Source: Parabacteroides distasonis (GTDB taxonomy: Bacteria > Bacteroidota > Bacteroidia > Bacteroidales > Tannerellaceae). Taken from it: DNA of 64,000 nucleotides. The notes under the pieces were generated by a model. The model saw nothing but the letters and a program-made list of their open reading frames with translations, did not search any database and was not told the origin of the DNA. The stretch covers positions 1 through 64,000 of the forward strand of contig NZ_SRYM01000019.1 in NCBI RefSeq assembly GCF_004793765.1, in the 5' to 3' direction. This document shows positions 44,584-53,598 of this stretch, piece after piece. Every line of letters starts with the position of its first letter. Positions within the stretch are counted from its first letter, which is position 1. Position numbers and translations under genes: made by a program.

Positions 44584-46041
44584 ATGTTAAAGCATACGAA
44601 GATTGTTGCTACAGTTTCCGACCAGCGCTGCGACGTTGAGTTCGTTGAGGCGTTATATAAAGCGGGAATGAATGTGGTGCGCTTGAATACGGCTCACATG
44701 ATGGAAGAGGGGTTGACCCGTGTGGTAAATAACGTCCGTACTGTATCCGATCGTATCGGTATCTTAATGGATACGAAAGGGCCGGAAGTACGTACCACGA
44801 CAACGGTAAACAAGGAGCCGATCCCTTTCAAGACTGGAGAGATCGTGAAGGTAATCGGTAATCCCGATCAGGAAACTTCGCATGATTGCATTTGTGTGTC
44901 ATATAAGAATTTCGTGAATGACTTGGTGGTTGGCAGCGACATTCTTATCGATGATGGTGATCTGGAAATGAAAGTTGTCGGGAAATCTGGCGACTGCTTG
45001 CTTTGCGAAGTCCAGAACGACGCTACGTTGGGTAGCCGCAAGAGCGTGAATGTGCCGGGCGTACGTATCAATTTACCTTCATTGACGGAGAAAGACCGTA
45101 ATAATATACTTTGGGCGATCAAGCATGATCTTGATTTTATTGCTCACTCATTTGTTCGCAACAAACAGGACGTATTGGATATCCAACGTATCTTGGACGA
45201 GTCTAACAGCCCTATCAAGATTATCGCTAAGATCGAGAATCAAGAGGGCGTGGATAATATTGAAGAGATCTTGGAAGTGGCTTATGGTGTCATGATTGCT
45301 CGTGGTGACTTGGGTATTGAGGTTCCGGCCGAGAAGATTCCGGGTATCCAGCGTATGTTGATCCGTAAGTGCGTGGAGGTGAAGAAGCCGGTTATCGTGG
45401 CTACGCAAATGCTTCATTCCATGATTAACAATCCTCGTCCTACTCGTGCTGAGGTTACGGATATCGCCAATGCTATTTATTATCGTACGGATGCTTTGAT
45501 GCTAAGCGGTGAGACGGCTTATGGAAAATATCCAGTCGAGGCGGTACAGACTATGACGAAAGTGGCTCGTGAGGCTGAGAAGACTAAGCTTTCTGCGAAT
45601 GATATCCGTGTACCGATCGAGGGGAATGATTTAGACGTGACTTCTTTTTTAGCAAAACAAGCCGTTAAGTCTTCTTCTAAATTACATGTGAAGGCGATCA
45701 TCACGGATAGTTACACCGGTCGTACGGCACGTTATCTGGCCGCTTTCCGCGGAACCTCTACCGTGTTCGCTATTTGCTATAACCCTCGTGTGATGCGTAT
45801 GTTGGGTCTTTCTTATGGTGTATGGGCGGTTCATCAGCCGTACAATGACAGCCGTAGGGGATATTTTTATGATGCGCTGAATCAGTTGATTCATAGCGGA
45901 CGTATCACTCGTAACGATATGGTAGCGTATTTGAGCGGTAGCTTCGGCGAAGGTGGTGGTACCAGCTTCTTGGAGATTAATAATGTAGGAAAGGTGCTGG
46001 ATGCCGGCACACAATACCAATTGCCTACTTTTAAAGAGTAA
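44584..46041 (+). CDS. pyk: pyruvate kinase
   Basis: The 485-residue enzyme makes ATP and pyruvate from phosphoenolpyruvate. HTKIVATVS opens the barrel, DTKGPEVRT near residue 61, the catalytic Lys/Mg stretch IAKIENQEGVDNIEEI near residue 215, and VIVATQMLHSM near residue 272 are in order, with the C-terminal domain ending in SFGEGGGTSFLEI. It lies in a run of same-strand genes with the methyltransferase 5 bp after it. Confidence 0.96.
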   Translation: MLKHTKIVATVSDQRCDVEFVEALYKAGMNVVRLNTAHMMEEGLTRVVNNVRTVSDRIGILMDTKGPEVRTTTTVNKEPIPFKTGEIVKVIGNPDQETSHDCICVSYKNFVNDLVVGSDILIDDGDLEMKVVGKSGDCLLCEVQNDATLGSRKSVNVPGVRINLPSLTEKDRNNILWAIKHDLDFIAHSFVRNKQDVLDIQRILDESNSPIKIIAKIENQEGVDNIEEILEVAYGVMIARGDLGIEVPAEKIPGIQRMLIRKCVEVKKPVIVATQMLHSMINNPRPTRAEVTDIANAIYYRTDALMLSGETAYGKYPVEAVQTMTKVAREAEKTKLSANDIRVPIEGNDLDVTSFLAKQAVKSSSKLHVKAIITDSYTGRTARYLAAFRGTSTVFAICYNPRVMRMLGLSYGVWAVHQPYNDSRRGYFYDALNQLIHSGRITRNDMVAYLSGSFGEGGGTSFLEINNVGKVLDAGTQYQLPTFKE

Positions 46042-46046
46042 GAAGC

Positions 46047-46682
46047 ATGTTTACGGGCGAGATTGATGCGTATATTCTTTCTCATATAGACGAAGAAGGG
46101 GATTTGTTGTTGGCATTGAATCGCGACGCCAATGTGAACCTCCTCCGTCCGCGTATGCTATCCGGGCATTTGCAGGGTAGGATATTGAAGATGTTTTGCC
46201 GGATGATTCGTCCGAGAAGAGCCTTGGAGATCGGGACTTATACGTCTTATGCCACTTTGTGTATGGCGGAAGGGATGGACGAGGGGGCGTTGATCCATAC
46301 GGTCGAGATCAATGACGAGATGGAGGATTTTATTATGAAATATCTTTCCCGCTCGCCACATAAGGACAAGATAAAAGTCCATTTCGGGGATGCGATGGAG
46401 ATTATCCCCCATTTGGATGAGACGTTCGATATAGTTTTTATCGATGCCGACAAACGTCTGTATTCCGAGTATTATGATTTGGTATTCCCGATGGTCCGTC
46501 CGGGCGGCTTGATTATTGCGGATAATACGCTTTGGGACGGTAAAGTGATAGAAGAAGTGCATCCTTCCGATAAACAAACGAAGGGAATACTGGTTTTTAA
46601 TGAAAAGATCAAGCAAGACGATCGGGTAGAGAAGGTGATCCTCCCTTTACGCGACGGTTTGACGATGATCTGGAAAAAGTAA
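46047..46682 (+). CDS. class I SAM-dependent O-methyltransferase
   Basis: The 211-residue protein is of the caffeoyl-CoA/catechol type, a cation-dependent family. ALEIGTYTSYATLCMAEGM near residue 58 is the SAM loop, IHTVEINDE near residue 82, and FIDADKR near residue 132 holds the metal aspartate, with ADNTLWDGKV later. Its substrate is unknown. It begins 5 bp after pyk and precedes rbfA by 12 bp, so it is part of a translational or central-metabolic operon. Confidence 0.9.
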   Translation: MFTGEIDAYILSHIDEEGDLLLALNRDANVNLLRPRMLSGHLQGRILKMFCRMIRPRRALEIGTYTSYATLCMAEGMDEGALIHTVEINDEMEDFIMKYLSRSPHKDKIKVHFGDAMEIIPHLDETFDIVFIDADKRLYSEYYDLVFPMVRPGGLIIADNTLWDGKVIEEVHPSDKQTKGILVFNEKIKQDDRVEKVILPLRDGLTMIWKK

Positions 46683-46694
46683 ATAATAAAGCGT

Positions 46695-47030
46695 ATGGAA
46701 AGTACTAGATTACAAAAGATCGAACGCCTTCTTCAGAAGGAGTTGAGTGATATATTTCAGAAACAGACGCAAGGAATGCATGGCGTATTGGTCTCTGTCA
46801 GTGTAGTTCGTGTAAGTCCGGATTTAAGTGTGGCGAGAGCTTATTTAAGCATTTTCCCATCGGATAAATCGCAAGAGCTATTGGAGGCTATACGAAGCAA
46901 TACGAAAGCGATCCGTTTTGATTTGGGGCAACGCATTCGTTTGCAGGTGCGTAAGATTCCTGAATTAAGCTTCTTTATAGACGATTCATTGGATTATATC
47001 GAGAATATCGACAATCTTTTGCATAAGTAA
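46695..47030 (+). CDS. rbfA: ribosome-binding factor A
   Basis: The 111-residue protein has the KH-like RbfA fold: IERLLQKELSDIFQKQ, then VSVVRVSPDLSVARAYLSIFP, and IRLQVRKIPELSFFIDDSLDY. It helps mature the 30S subunit. It lies 12 bp after the methyltransferase and 12 bp before the ABC permease. Confidence 0.92.
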   Translation: MESTRLQKIERLLQKELSDIFQKQTQGMHGVLVSVSVVRVSPDLSVARAYLSIFPSDKSQELLEAIRSNTKAIRFDLGQRIRLQVRKIPELSFFIDDSLDYIENIDNLLHK

Positions 47031-47042
47031 TCAAGAGGAGCC

Positions 47043-48272
47043 TTGAATTTTCCGTTCTATATAGCCCGGCGGTATCTCTTTTCGAAAAAGTCGCACAATG
47101 CCATAAATATCATATCGATGGTATCGGTATGTGGGGTTGTTGTCGCCACGATCGCCTTGGTCTGTGCCTTGTCGGTCTATAATGGTTTTAACGATTTGGT
47201 CTCTTCTCTCTTCAGCAATTTTGATCCGGAGTTGAAAATCATGCCTCGGAAAGGGAAGGTTTTCGACTCGACCTCGGAAGAGATTCGAAAGGTGCGGGAA
47301 TTGCCCGGCATTGTTTGTTTTAGTGAGGTGTTGCAAGACAATGCCTTGGTCCGTTATCGAGATCGTCAGGGTGTGGCTACCTTGAAAGGGGTAGACGATC
47401 AATATGAGAAACTGGCGCAGATCGATAGTATCTTGATTGATGGAAAATTCCTTCTGAATGACGAGGTTGCGAATTACGCGAATATGGGGATCGGATTGGC
47501 TTTCTCGCTAGGAATAAACGCAGGCTTTGTCTCTCCGCTGGAGATCTACGCTCCAAAGCGGGAGGAGAAGGTAAACATGGCGAATCCGGCTTCTTCCTTC
47601 AATTTGGAATATGCTTATATAGGCGCTGTCTTTCGTACGGACCAACAGGTTTACGATGATTCATATATGATCGTGCCCTTGTCGCTGGCTCGTTCTTTAT
47701 TTAATTATGATAAAGAAGTGACAGCGTTGGAATTGAAGGTGAAAGATAGCGAGGATATCGCTTCGGTAAAGAAAGAGATTCAACGAATTCTAGGTGATCC
47801 ATATATCGTGCAAGACCGTTTTGAGCAGCAGGAGGCTTCTTTCAAAATGATGCAAGTGGAGAAATGGATGACCTTCCTGATCCTTACATTTATATTGGCG
47901 ATCGCCTTATTCAATGTGGTGGGCTCTTTATCTATGTTGATGATCGAGAAACAGGAGGATGTAAGTACACTGCGTAATATGGGAGCTGATGACAGTCTGA
48001 TCCGTCGGATTTTTTTGTTTGAAGGTTGGATGATCTCTGGTTTTGGAGCTTTGATCGGAGTCTTGATCGGAGTTGTGCTTTGTTTGTTACAACAAGAGTT
48101 TGGCTTTATAAAACTAGGGGAAGCCGCTGGAGCATTTATTATAGAGGCTTATCCGGTACGTGTAGTCCCAACCGATATAATTACGGTTTTCGTAACGGTG
48201 TTAACGATAGGCTTTTTGGCAGCGTGGTATCCTGTACGATATCTTGCTAAGAAATTGAAAATTGAGAATTGA
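47043..48272 (+). CDS. ABC transporter permease of the LolC/LolE (FtsX) type
   Basis: The 409-residue protein has a helix at about residues 20-45, a long periplasmic MacB-like domain (about 50-260), and three C-terminal helices (about 278-303, 322-348, 370-392), the FtsX layout. LolCDE releases lipoproteins from the inner membrane. The start is a TTG with an AGGAG run five to ten bases upstream, which decides it, because no nearby ATG preserves the N-terminal helix. The ATPase partner is not in this window. It converges on the guanylyltransferase gene. Confidence 0.87.
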   Translation: MNFPFYIARRYLFSKKSHNAINIISMVSVCGVVVATIALVCALSVYNGFNDLVSSLFSNFDPELKIMPRKGKVFDSTSEEIRKVRELPGIVCFSEVLQDNALVRYRDRQGVATLKGVDDQYEKLAQIDSILIDGKFLLNDEVANYANMGIGLAFSLGINAGFVSPLEIYAPKREEKVNMANPASSFNLEYAYIGAVFRTDQQVYDDSYMIVPLSLARSLFNYDKEVTALELKVKDSEDIASVKKEIQRILGDPYIVQDRFEQQEASFKMMQVEKWMTFLILTFILAIALFNVVGSLSMLMIEKQEDVSTLRNMGADDSLIRRIFLFEGWMISGFGALIGVLIGVVLCLLQQEFGFIKLGEAAGAFIIEAYPVRVVPTDIITVFVTVLTIGFLAAWYPVRYLAKKLKIEN

Positions 48273-48311
48273 GAATGAATACCGCTTGCCGATAAATCTC
48301 AATTCTCAATT
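48260..48311. repeat. 15-bp inverted repeat, probable terminator
   Basis: AATTGAGAATTGAGA (48260-48274) and its exact reverse complement (48297-48311) surround a 22-nt loop between two convergent genes. Each arm contains the same AATTGAGA motif twice. The stop codon of the permease lies inside the left arm. Confidence 0.6.
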
Positions 48312-48316
48312 CTTAA

Positions 48317-49399
48317 TTAGTTGTATTCTTTTCCGTATTTAATCTTGGCGTCGGCTACGAATTGTTTGATACGTTGTTCGTCATCCTTCTTACAAATCAA
48401 TAATACGTTTCCAGACTCGGCTACGATGCAATCTTTTAGCCCTTGGATAACAGCTAGACGTTTCGGGTTATTCAATGCGATCACGTTGCCGGAGCATTCG
48501 TATAGCATTGCCTGGTTATTTTTCAATACGGCGTTCTCATTCTCGTCTTTATTCGCTAGGTCGAACAAAGATCCCCAGCTACCGAGGTCGGCCCAACCGA
48601 AATCTACGCATAGCATATATACGTTGTGCGCTTTTTCCATGATACCGTAGTCGATGGATATATTTAGGCAATAGGGGAAATTCTCTTGGATGAACGCTTT
48701 TTCTCCCGGGGTATTAAATTTATCCTTGCCCAGATCGAAACGGCTGCTGATATCCGGGAGATATTTAGAGAACGCTTCCAAGATCGTATTCACGTTCCAG
48801 ACGAACAATCCGGAATTCCAGAAGAATTCTCCACTTTCCATAAATACCTTTGCCAACTCGAGGTTCGGTTTTTCCGTAAAGGTCTTCACCTTGGTGAAAT
48901 CATCTACTACCGTATCACTGCTTTGGATATATCCGTATCCTGTTTCCGGGCGGCTAGGCTTGATGCCCAAAGTGACCAACGCACGGTTTCTTTTCACGAA
49001 ATCCAATGCCTTTTGAATGTCCCTCAAGAAAACATCCTCTTTTAAGATCAGATGGTCTGAAGGGGCTACGACAATATTCGCTTCCGGATTGCATGCCTTA
49101 ATATGATAAGTCGCATAAGCGATACAGGGGGCTGTATTGCGACGAGCTGGTTCTAAAAGGATTTGTTCTTCCGCTAATTCGGGTAACTGCTCCTTGATTA
49201 AGTCTGCATAAGATTCGTTGGTAACGATGTATATATTTTCAGTAGGGATGATTTTTGCGAAGCGATCAAATGTCATTTGCAGTAAAGACCGTCCGCTCCC
49301 AAAAAAATCAAGGAATTGTTTTGGGTAACTTTCTCTACTGAAAGGCCAGAAACGGCTACCGATTCCGCCTCCCATGATGACGCAATAATTATCTTTCAT
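48317..49399 (-). CDS. manC: mannose-1-phosphate guanylyltransferase
   Basis: The 360-residue protein makes GDP-mannose from mannose-1-phosphate and GTP, for GDP-fucose and surface glycans. The signature GGGIGSRFWPFSRESYPKQF at residues 10-29 binds GTP, VAPSDHLI is near residue 110, and FTEKPNLELA near residue 170. It has only the pyrophosphorylase domain, not the fused isomerase of enterobacterial ManC. A TACATTTG box at 49431-49438 on the minus strand is the likely -10 element. Confidence 0.93.
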   Translation of the reverse strand: MKDNYCVIMGGGIGSRFWPFSRESYPKQFLDFFGSGRSLLQMTFDRFAKIIPTENIYIVTNESYADLIKEQLPELAEEQILLEPARRNTAPCIAYATYHIKACNPEANIVVAPSDHLILKEDVFLRDIQKALDFVKRNRALVTLGIKPSRPETGYGYIQSSDTVVDDFTKVKTFTEKPNLELAKVFMESGEFFWNSGLFVWNVNTILEAFSKYLPDISSRFDLGKDKFNTPGEKAFIQENFPYCLNISIDYGIMEKAHNVYMLCVDFGWADLGSWGSLFDLANKDENENAVLKNNQAMLYECSGNVIALNNPKRLAVIQGLKDCIVAESGNVLLICKKDDEQRIKQFVADAKIKYGKEYN

Positions 49400-49520
49400 G
49401 ATATTGGCTGTTATTATGATTATACATTCACAAATGTAACGAAATAATCTTTGCTATGCGAAACAAACCCATATATATTCCCTTTACGAAAAAAATATTT
49501 GAAAATTTTCATCCAAACGC

Positions 49521-49550
49521 TTGCAGGTTTAAAAAAAAGCTGTACCTTTG
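49521..49550 (+). promoter_or_regulatory. promoter of tRNA-Leu(CAA)
   Basis: TTGC (49521-49524) and TACCTTTG (49543-49550) with a 19-bp spacer match the Bacteroidetes consensus; the tRNA starts 52 bp later. Confidence 0.75.
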
Positions 49551-49602
49551 CAACGCATTTGAGAAACAAACCTACTGTTAAAGCCAAAAGGTTGATCAAA
49601 AT

Positions 49603-49686
49603 GCCCAGATGGCGGAATTGGTAGACGCGCTGGTCTCAAACACCAGTGGATTCACTTCCATGCCGGTTCGATCCCGGCTCTGGGTA
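49603..49686 (+). tRNA. tRNA-Leu (anticodon CAA)
   Basis: Acceptor arms GCCCAGA and TCTGGGT (one G-U), D-loop GGCGGAATTGGTAGACGC, anticodon stem CTGGT/ACCAG with loop CTCAAAC giving CAA, a long variable arm, and T-loop GGTTCGATCCC. The discriminator is A at 49686. It reads UUG leucine codons. It is the likely integration target of the mobilizable element that follows. Confidence 0.95.
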
Positions 49687-49694
49687 CGAATAAA

Positions 49695-49724
49695 CCCTGA
49701 TAATCACCTGATTATCAGGGTTTT
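49695..49724 (+). terminator. terminator after tRNA-Leu(CAA)
   Basis: CCCTGATAATC and GATTATCAGGG form an 11-bp stem around ACCT followed by TTTT, 8 bp after the tRNA. Confidence 0.85.
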
Positions 49725-49737
49725 CTACTTTTATAGG

Positions 49738-49784
49738 GTGTACTAAATGTGTACTGAATGACGAATACAAAGAAAAGGTGTACT
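49738..49784. repeat. three GTGTACT repeats at the element's left end
   Basis: GTGTACT occurs at 49738, 49749 and 49778 on the same strand, spaced 11 and 29 bp, just behind the tRNA terminator. Such short repeats near the end of integrating elements often bind the arm domain of a tyrosine integrase. Here no such gene remains, so the role is inferred. Confidence 0.4.
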
Positions 49785-49922
49785 TTAATAGTTTTCTTCC
49801 CCATATCTTTATAATTTCTTAACGCTTATCCTATCTTTTCTTCCTTATTATTGCCGATGTTTTCGGGAAAAGTGAGATTCTTACCTTATATTTGTGACAT
49901 GAACGTTTAAAGGCACACGATT

Positions 49923-50831
49923 ATGGAAAATCATATAGAAACCAATTTCAGAGGAATACAGAAGATATTAGATAGTTGTATAGCTCATGACTATAAAACT
50001 AAAGTAGATGCACTATTTTTAAAACGTGAATATTTGACGCAAGCCCAGCTAAAGGATTATTTGCGACAAGAAATTTTCCGTGTGACTGAAAATATTGTAG
50101 CCATCCAACAAAAATACCGTGTCGTGCGTAACATTGTATTGGATATGGATATTCCTGATTTTTTGTGGGAAAGCGGTTATTTTGAGGACTTGAACTCTGA
50201 TGAGAGGAAAAAGTACATCGTTTTCCGCTGTTCTGATTTTGATATGGATGCATATTTGCATGAACCGTCTTGCTATGATGAACGGCTTCCCTATTTTTCC
50301 ATCATCGTTAGCCTTGTGGTACTTTCCAAGTATTTGTACTTTCTGCAAGAGCAGGAGAGCAAATACTATACAGATTCTGTTGCCACTAAAGAACAAGTCT
50401 TGCCAAAAGAAAAAGATGAAAGTGTAGAAACCACTCCAGCCAAGATTGTGGGTAAAAGCAATCCCTTCAAATCCACTTTGAAAGCCAATGAAATCAAACT
50501 TCTGACCGAATGTGTGAACGAAGCGAATATGTTTACTACTACTGTCAGCACCAAAATACTTACCGATTTTTTCAACTGTAAGTTGGACGGTGTATTGAAA
50601 GTTAATAATACCCGTCTGTTGGCTTATCTAATGATGCAACTCAGCTGTTATAACTACATCGTTTATGAGTGGCAGTCAGTTATAGCAAACAACAAGTTGA
50701 TATTGAAGAAGATAAAAGGAGAACCGCTTACACGTACTGACTTGTCGAGTGCGACAGACCAGGCGAAGAACATCTATCCGAAAGGATATGAAATCATAGA
50801 CAAATACATCAAACAACTGCAAAAAGGTTGA
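49923..50831 (+). CDS. mobilizable-element protein of unknown function
   Basis: The 302-residue protein is soluble, with a helical N-terminal half (FRGIQKILDSCIAHDYKTKV, KREYLTQAQLKDYLRQEIFR), a short hydrophobic part near residues 127-142 and a Lys-rich linker near residue 160-190, then a C-terminal helical part. Its position beside the attachment end is where other elements of this type keep their integrase, but it has no tyrosine or serine recombinase motif. I do not recognise it with certainty. It is AT-rich compared with the core genes. Confidence 0.7.
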   Translation: MENHIETNFRGIQKILDSCIAHDYKTKVDALFLKREYLTQAQLKDYLRQEIFRVTENIVAIQQKYRVVRNIVLDMDIPDFLWESGYFEDLNSDERKKYIVFRCSDFDMDAYLHEPSCYDERLPYFSIIVSLVVLSKYLYFLQEQESKYYTDSVATKEQVLPKEKDESVETTPAKIVGKSNPFKSTLKANEIKLLTECVNEANMFTTTVSTKILTDFFNCKLDGVLKVNNTRLLAYLMMQLSCYNYIVYEWQSVIANNKLILKKIKGEPLTRTDLSSATDQAKNIYPKGYEIIDKYIKQLQKG

Positions 50832-50956
50832 GCATAGATTGAACGCTCAAACAAAGGTCAATTAGACTTCATTTTCAAGCTCTTAACTTTGCCCCCGTTA
50901 ACACAAAAGACGAGGGTGCGCACCTTCATATTGTTTCACCTAAAATCCCAAACGAT

Positions 50957-51244
50957 ATGGAAAAAGACTTGGAGTTAAGAGTTTCCGAACTCGAAAAGAT
51001 GTTGTTCCTTTCAAAGAACGTGCTTAGCTTCGATGAAGCGAGCAGGTTCTTGAACCTTTCTAAAAGTTACCTGTACAAGCTGACTTCGGGTAACTTGATA
51101 CCCCATTACAAGCCGCAAGGCAAAATGCTTTATTTTGAAAAGGCTGAGCTGGAAGCATGGTTGCGTCAGAACCCGGTGAAGACGCAGGCGCAGATAGAGC
51201 AGGAAGCGCAGAAGTATATCCTTAACCGTCCTCTAAAGAAATAA
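50957..51244 (+). CDS. excisionase-type helix-turn-helix protein
   Basis: The 95-residue protein has a MerR-like HTH: SFDEASRFLNLSKSYLYKLTSG, then IPHYKPQGKMLYFEKAELEAWL. Such proteins act in excision or in regulation of element genes. Its stop TAA overlaps the next gene's ATG in TAATG, so the two are translationally coupled. Confidence 0.88.
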   Translation: MEKDLELRVSELEKMLFLSKNVLSFDEASRFLNLSKSYLYKLTSGNLIPHYKPQGKMLYFEKAELEAWLRQNPVKTQAQIEQEAQKYILNRPLKK

Positions 51245-52323
51245 TGGCTATGGAAAACAAGACGAAAGAGGAAATCGGACAAGGTACAGCCATGACGAAA
51301 GAAGATTTTGCAGCCCTTTGGAAAACCATTCGTCTAAAGGTGACGGACACTTATGAAGTACCGCCCGAAATTCTTTGGGTGAACGGTTCTACTATCGGCA
51401 CGTTGGGCAATTTCAGTGCATCCACAGGCAAAGCCAAGAGCAAAAAGACATTCAACATTTCCGCCATTGTTGCGGCTGCATTGAAGAATGACGAGGTTTT
51501 GAAGTATTCGGCATATCTGCCACCGAACAAGCGCAAAATTCTCTATGTTGATACCGAGCAGAGCAAGTACCATTGCCATAAGGTCATGGAACGTATTTTG
51601 CGCCTTGCCGGACTGCCGACCGATAAAGATGTGGACGATTTTGTTTTCATTGTGTTAAGGGAGCAGACCCCCGACAAACGTAAGCAGATAATTGGCTATA
51701 TGTTAGAGAATATGCCCGATGTGGGGTTGCTCATTATTGACGGAATCCGTGATTTGATGTACGACATCAACAGTCCGAGCGAATCGACCGACCTAATCAA
51801 CCTTTTGATGCGCTGGTCAAGTGGGTATAATCTGCATATCCATACCGTACTGCATTTGAACAAGGGGGATGATAACACAAGAGGACATATCGGTACAGAG
51901 CTGAACAACAAAGCTGAAACCGTCCTGCAAATCACGAAAAGCACGCAGGACGGCAATATAAGTGAAGTAAAGGCGATGCACATACGTGACCGGGAGTTTG
52001 ACCCGTTCGCATTTCGCATCAATGATAACGCTTTGCCCGAAGTCATGAACGGTTATGTATTCCAGCAATCCAAGCAGGACAGAAGCTTTCCGCTTACAGA
52101 GCTGACGGAACAGCAGCACCGGGAAGCATTGGAGAACGGTTTCGGTAAGCAGGTTGTACAAGGCTATTCCAATGTGATAGCGGCATTGAAACAAGGTTAC
52201 GCAAGTATAGGTTACGAGCGTGGACGCAATGTCCTTGTGTCGCTTAACAAGTTCCTTGTGAACAAGCGCATGATTGTGAAAGAGGGTAAGGGCTATCGCT
52301 ACAATCCTGATTTTCATTATTAA
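51244..52323 (+). CDS. RepA-like AAA ATPase/helicase of the element
   Basis: The 359-residue protein is a RecA/KaiC-fold ATPase. Walker B is at LLIIDGIRDL near residue 163, and TVLHLNKGDDNTRGHIGTEL near residue 200 is typical of RepA-type helicases. The Walker A loop is unusual: ASTGKAKSKKTF near residue 60 has Lys where the second Gly is expected. It would unwind the element's origin, working with the primase. A C-terminal winged-helix-like part follows residue 290. Confidence 0.82.
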   Translation: MAMENKTKEEIGQGTAMTKEDFAALWKTIRLKVTDTYEVPPEILWVNGSTIGTLGNFSASTGKAKSKKTFNISAIVAAALKNDEVLKYSAYLPPNKRKILYVDTEQSKYHCHKVMERILRLAGLPTDKDVDDFVFIVLREQTPDKRKQIIGYMLENMPDVGLLIIDGIRDLMYDINSPSESTDLINLLMRWSSGYNLHIHTVLHLNKGDDNTRGHIGTELNNKAETVLQITKSTQDGNISEVKAMHIRDREFDPFAFRINDNALPEVMNGYVFQQSKQDRSFPLTELTEQQHREALENGFGKQVVQGYSNVIAALKQGYASIGYERGRNVLVSLNKFLVNKRMIVKEGKGYRYNPDFHY

Positions 52324-52334
52324 AAGTCGGTTTG

Positions 52335-52436
52335 GTTTAGTCCGGGTGTATATATAAGCGGAACGGACTGTCTGTTTCCCGGTATCGACAGCAGGCAGGT
52401 TTAGTATGGTACGGGTATATATATGACGGACTAAAC
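52335..52436. other. candidate origin of replication of the element (oriV)
   Basis: GTTTAGTCCG (52335-52344) and CGGACTAAAC (52427-52436) are exact reverse complements around 82 nt. Inside are two TATATATA tracts after similar leads (GGGTGTATATATA and GGGTATATATAT) and GGACTGTCTGTT/GGCAGG motifs. The position between the helicase and primase genes fits an origin, but no known family origin is recognised. Confidence 0.35.
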
Positions 52437-52486
52437 AGGACTGGTGCACTTTTCAACTATTTTTTAATCCCCAAAAAGAAAATGTT

Positions 52487-53452
52487 ATGAACATCGAAGA
52501 TGTGAAACAAATACCCATTGCAGACTATCTGCATAGTTTAGGTTATTCGCCCGTCAAGCAGCAGGGTAACGGCTTATGGTATAAATCACCACTGAGAGAG
52601 GAACACGAAGCGTCCTTTAAGGTGAATACAGACCGCAACCTTTGGTATGACTTTGGCGCAGGGAAAGGCGGCAACATCATCGCCCTGGCAAAGGAACTTT
52701 ACTTTTCCGACAGTCTGCCCTACCTTTTAAAAAGGATAGAAGAGCAGACCCCGAATGTTCGCCCAGTCAGTTTTTCTTTTCCCCAGTGTAGGACAGAACC
52801 AAGTTTCCAACATTTGGAAGTCCGGGACTTAACTCATCCGGCATTGCTCCGTTATTTGCAGGGACGGGGTATCAATATTGAGCTGGCAAAAAGAGAATGT
52901 AAGGAACTTCATTTTACCAATAACGGGAAGCCGTTCTTTGCTATCGGGTTTCCGAACATGGCAGGAGGTTACGAGGTTCGCAATTCCTTTTTCAAAGGCT
53001 GCATTGCCCCGAAAGACATCACCCATATACGGCAGCAGGGAGAGCCGAGAGAGAAGTGTCTGGTATTCGAGGGATTCATGGACTACCTCTCTTTCCTTAC
53101 GCTCCGGATGAAGAACTGTCCGACCATGCCTGACCTTGACAGGCAGGACTATGTTATTCTTAACTCGACTGTCAATGTGCCGAAAGCCATTGATGTGCTA
53201 TACCCGTATGAACGCATCCACTGTATGCTTGACAATGATGAGACAGGGTATAAGGCAACACGGGCTATCGAATTGGAATACTCCTACCGTGTGCGTGACT
53301 TCTCGCACAATTACAGAGGGTATTCGGACTTGAACGATTATCTGTGCGGCAGGAAGCAGGAACAGAAAAACGCAGCCAGCCAAGTACAGGAAACGAAGCA
53401 GAAAACCGGACAACGTGCCGCCCAAAAACAAAAGAGAGGCAGGGGCATTTAA
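52487..53452 (+). CDS. DNA primase with Toprim domain
   Basis: The 321-residue protein has an N-terminal CHC2-like fold (YKSPLREEHEASFKVNTDRN, YDFGAGKGGNII) without the zinc cysteines, and a Toprim domain with the catalytic EGFMDYLS near residue 187 and LDNDETG near residue 244. The C-terminus is Lys/Gln-rich. It would prime replication of the element. The gene starts after the candidate oriV. Confidence 0.88.
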   Translation: MNIEDVKQIPIADYLHSLGYSPVKQQGNGLWYKSPLREEHEASFKVNTDRNLWYDFGAGKGGNIIALAKELYFSDSLPYLLKRIEEQTPNVRPVSFSFPQCRTEPSFQHLEVRDLTHPALLRYLQGRGINIELAKRECKELHFTNNGKPFFAIGFPNMAGGYEVRNSFFKGCIAPKDITHIRQQGEPREKCLVFEGFMDYLSFLTLRMKNCPTMPDLDRQDYVILNSTVNVPKAIDVLYPYERIHCMLDNDETGYKATRAIELEYSYRVRDFSHNYRGYSDLNDYLCGRKQEQKNAASQVQETKQKTGQRAAQKQKRGRGI

Positions 53453-53490
53453 TCCGGCAGGATTGCCAGCGGCTGGCGGTTTCATAGGGA

Positions 53491-53545
53491 GAGCAAGGTT
53501 ATGTTTCGGTAAACCGAAACTACCTTGCTTTGCTCATCGCAAAGA
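53491..53545 (+). other. candidate origin of transfer (oriT)
   Basis: AGCAAGGT..GTTTCGGT and ACCGAAAC.ACCTTGCT form a strong hairpin with two bulged bases (53492-53529). A second hairpin CTTTGC/GCAAAG follows directly (about 53528-53544). It lies immediately upstream of mobC and the relaxase gene, the usual oriT place. The nick site is unknown. Confidence 0.5.
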
Positions 53546-53598
53546 AAATTTCTCCCGTTGGTCGCAATTTTTAAGACACCATTTAAACGTAAAAACCT

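Noticed and set aside
49923-50831. integrase or RteC-like regulator
   Set aside because: No recombinase catalytic pattern and no clear match to RteC can be seen; left as unknown.
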